Positions 5,250 to 5,276 of a stretch of DNA of 5,276 bases are shown piece after piece. Positions within the stretch are counted from its first letter, which is position 1, and every line of letters begins with the position of its first letter. The position numbers and the translations under genes were made by a program. The DNA is taken from the NCBI GenBank assembly GCA_011065005.1, contig JAAKFP010000195.1, positions 1 to 5,276 of the forward strand, written 5' to 3'. This DNA is from Chlamydiota bacterium (GTDB lineage: Bacteria > Chlamydiota > Chlamydiia > Chlamydiales > Waddliaceae). The notes beneath the pieces are model-generated. The model did no database searches. It worked only from the letters and a program-made list of their open reading frames with translations, and was not told the DNA's origin.

Positions 5250-5276
5250 CAGGGCTTGTCCTTCGGACTTGCCCTG
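5250..5276. repeat. Hairpin at the right window edge
   Basis: CAGGGC pairs with GCCCTG and GTCC with GGAC around a TTC loop; a TT/TT internal mismatch separates the two stem blocks. The structure ends exactly at the last base, so it may extend further. It could be a REP-type unit, a terminator stem or the TIR region of another element. Confidence 0.45.

Larger units (their letters stand above)
5089..5276. other. Region with no supported gene at the window end
   Basis: Two plus-strand frames are open to the window edge, one from an ATG at 5145 (44 codons) and one from GAG at 5122 without a normal start codon. The only purine-rich ribosome-site candidate (AGGAG near 5120) is too far from the ATG, and neither product is recognisable. 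A minus-strand frame reading DKPWDMRKRTSAFVEEI is also open over 90 bases. The region may contain the N-terminal-side end of the IS91-type element, whose border cannot be seen because this family lacks inverted repeats. It also holds a tandem repeat and a terminal hairpin. Confidence 0.4.

Noticed and set aside
1..5276. tRNA, rRNA or other structured RNA genes
   Set aside because: No cloverleaf pattern, CCA-adjacent acceptor stems or conserved rRNA strings were seen on either strand.

Overview
The window reads as a bacterial chromosome segment of moderate to low GC with one conserved metabolic gene and about 3 kb of accessory DNA. The best taxonomic hint is the GTP-dependent phosphoenolpyruvate carboxykinase, whose sequence feels closest to those of chlamydiae, particularly the amoeba-associated environmental lineages. 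This rests on recognition alone; no search was run, so the assignment is tentative.

Layout. Bases 1-89 are an AT-rich upstream region with no convincing gene. Bases 90-246 are a compact MITE-like element with 18-bp terminal inverted repeats and a TAA target duplication. It sits 11 bp upstream of the ribosome binding site of pckG (269-2077, +), which is complete and carries all the expected active-site motifs. Bases 2078-2228 lie between convergent genes and hold a short tandem repeat and a 19-bp-arm hairpin. On the minus strand, 3747-2229 is a two-gene Hip-type kinase toxin-antitoxin module. The promoter-proximal gene encodes a stand-alone HipA/HipT-like kinase with an N-terminal Cys/His knuckle. 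The second gene overlaps it by 14 bp and encodes a HipS-like domain (the N-terminal part of HipA) fused to a C-terminal HipB-like helix-turn-helix. A good promoter and operator-like repeats lie at 3780-3845.

Bases 3748-5276 are mobile-element debris. They include GA-rich short repeats, a second MITE (3925-4075) whose perfect terminal repeats abut TA dinucleotides as in IS630/mariner-type elements, a REP-like hairpin with duplicated GGGGTCAGG boxes, and an IS91-family HUH transposase pseudogene (5088-4080, -). The pseudogene is frameshifted at an A8 run and has lost its C-terminus. The last 190 bases hold a 15-bp tandem repeat and a hairpin cut by the window edge, with no supported gene.

How the parts work together. 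pckG is a housekeeping gene linking oxaloacetate and PEP; its leader has been remodelled by a MITE. The Hip pair is probably one functional unit: the kinase would act as toxin, and the fused protein would both neutralise it and repress the operon. The reversed gene order (kinase first) and the HipS-HipB fusion differ from the canonical hipBA and hipBST operons and are the most interesting biology here.
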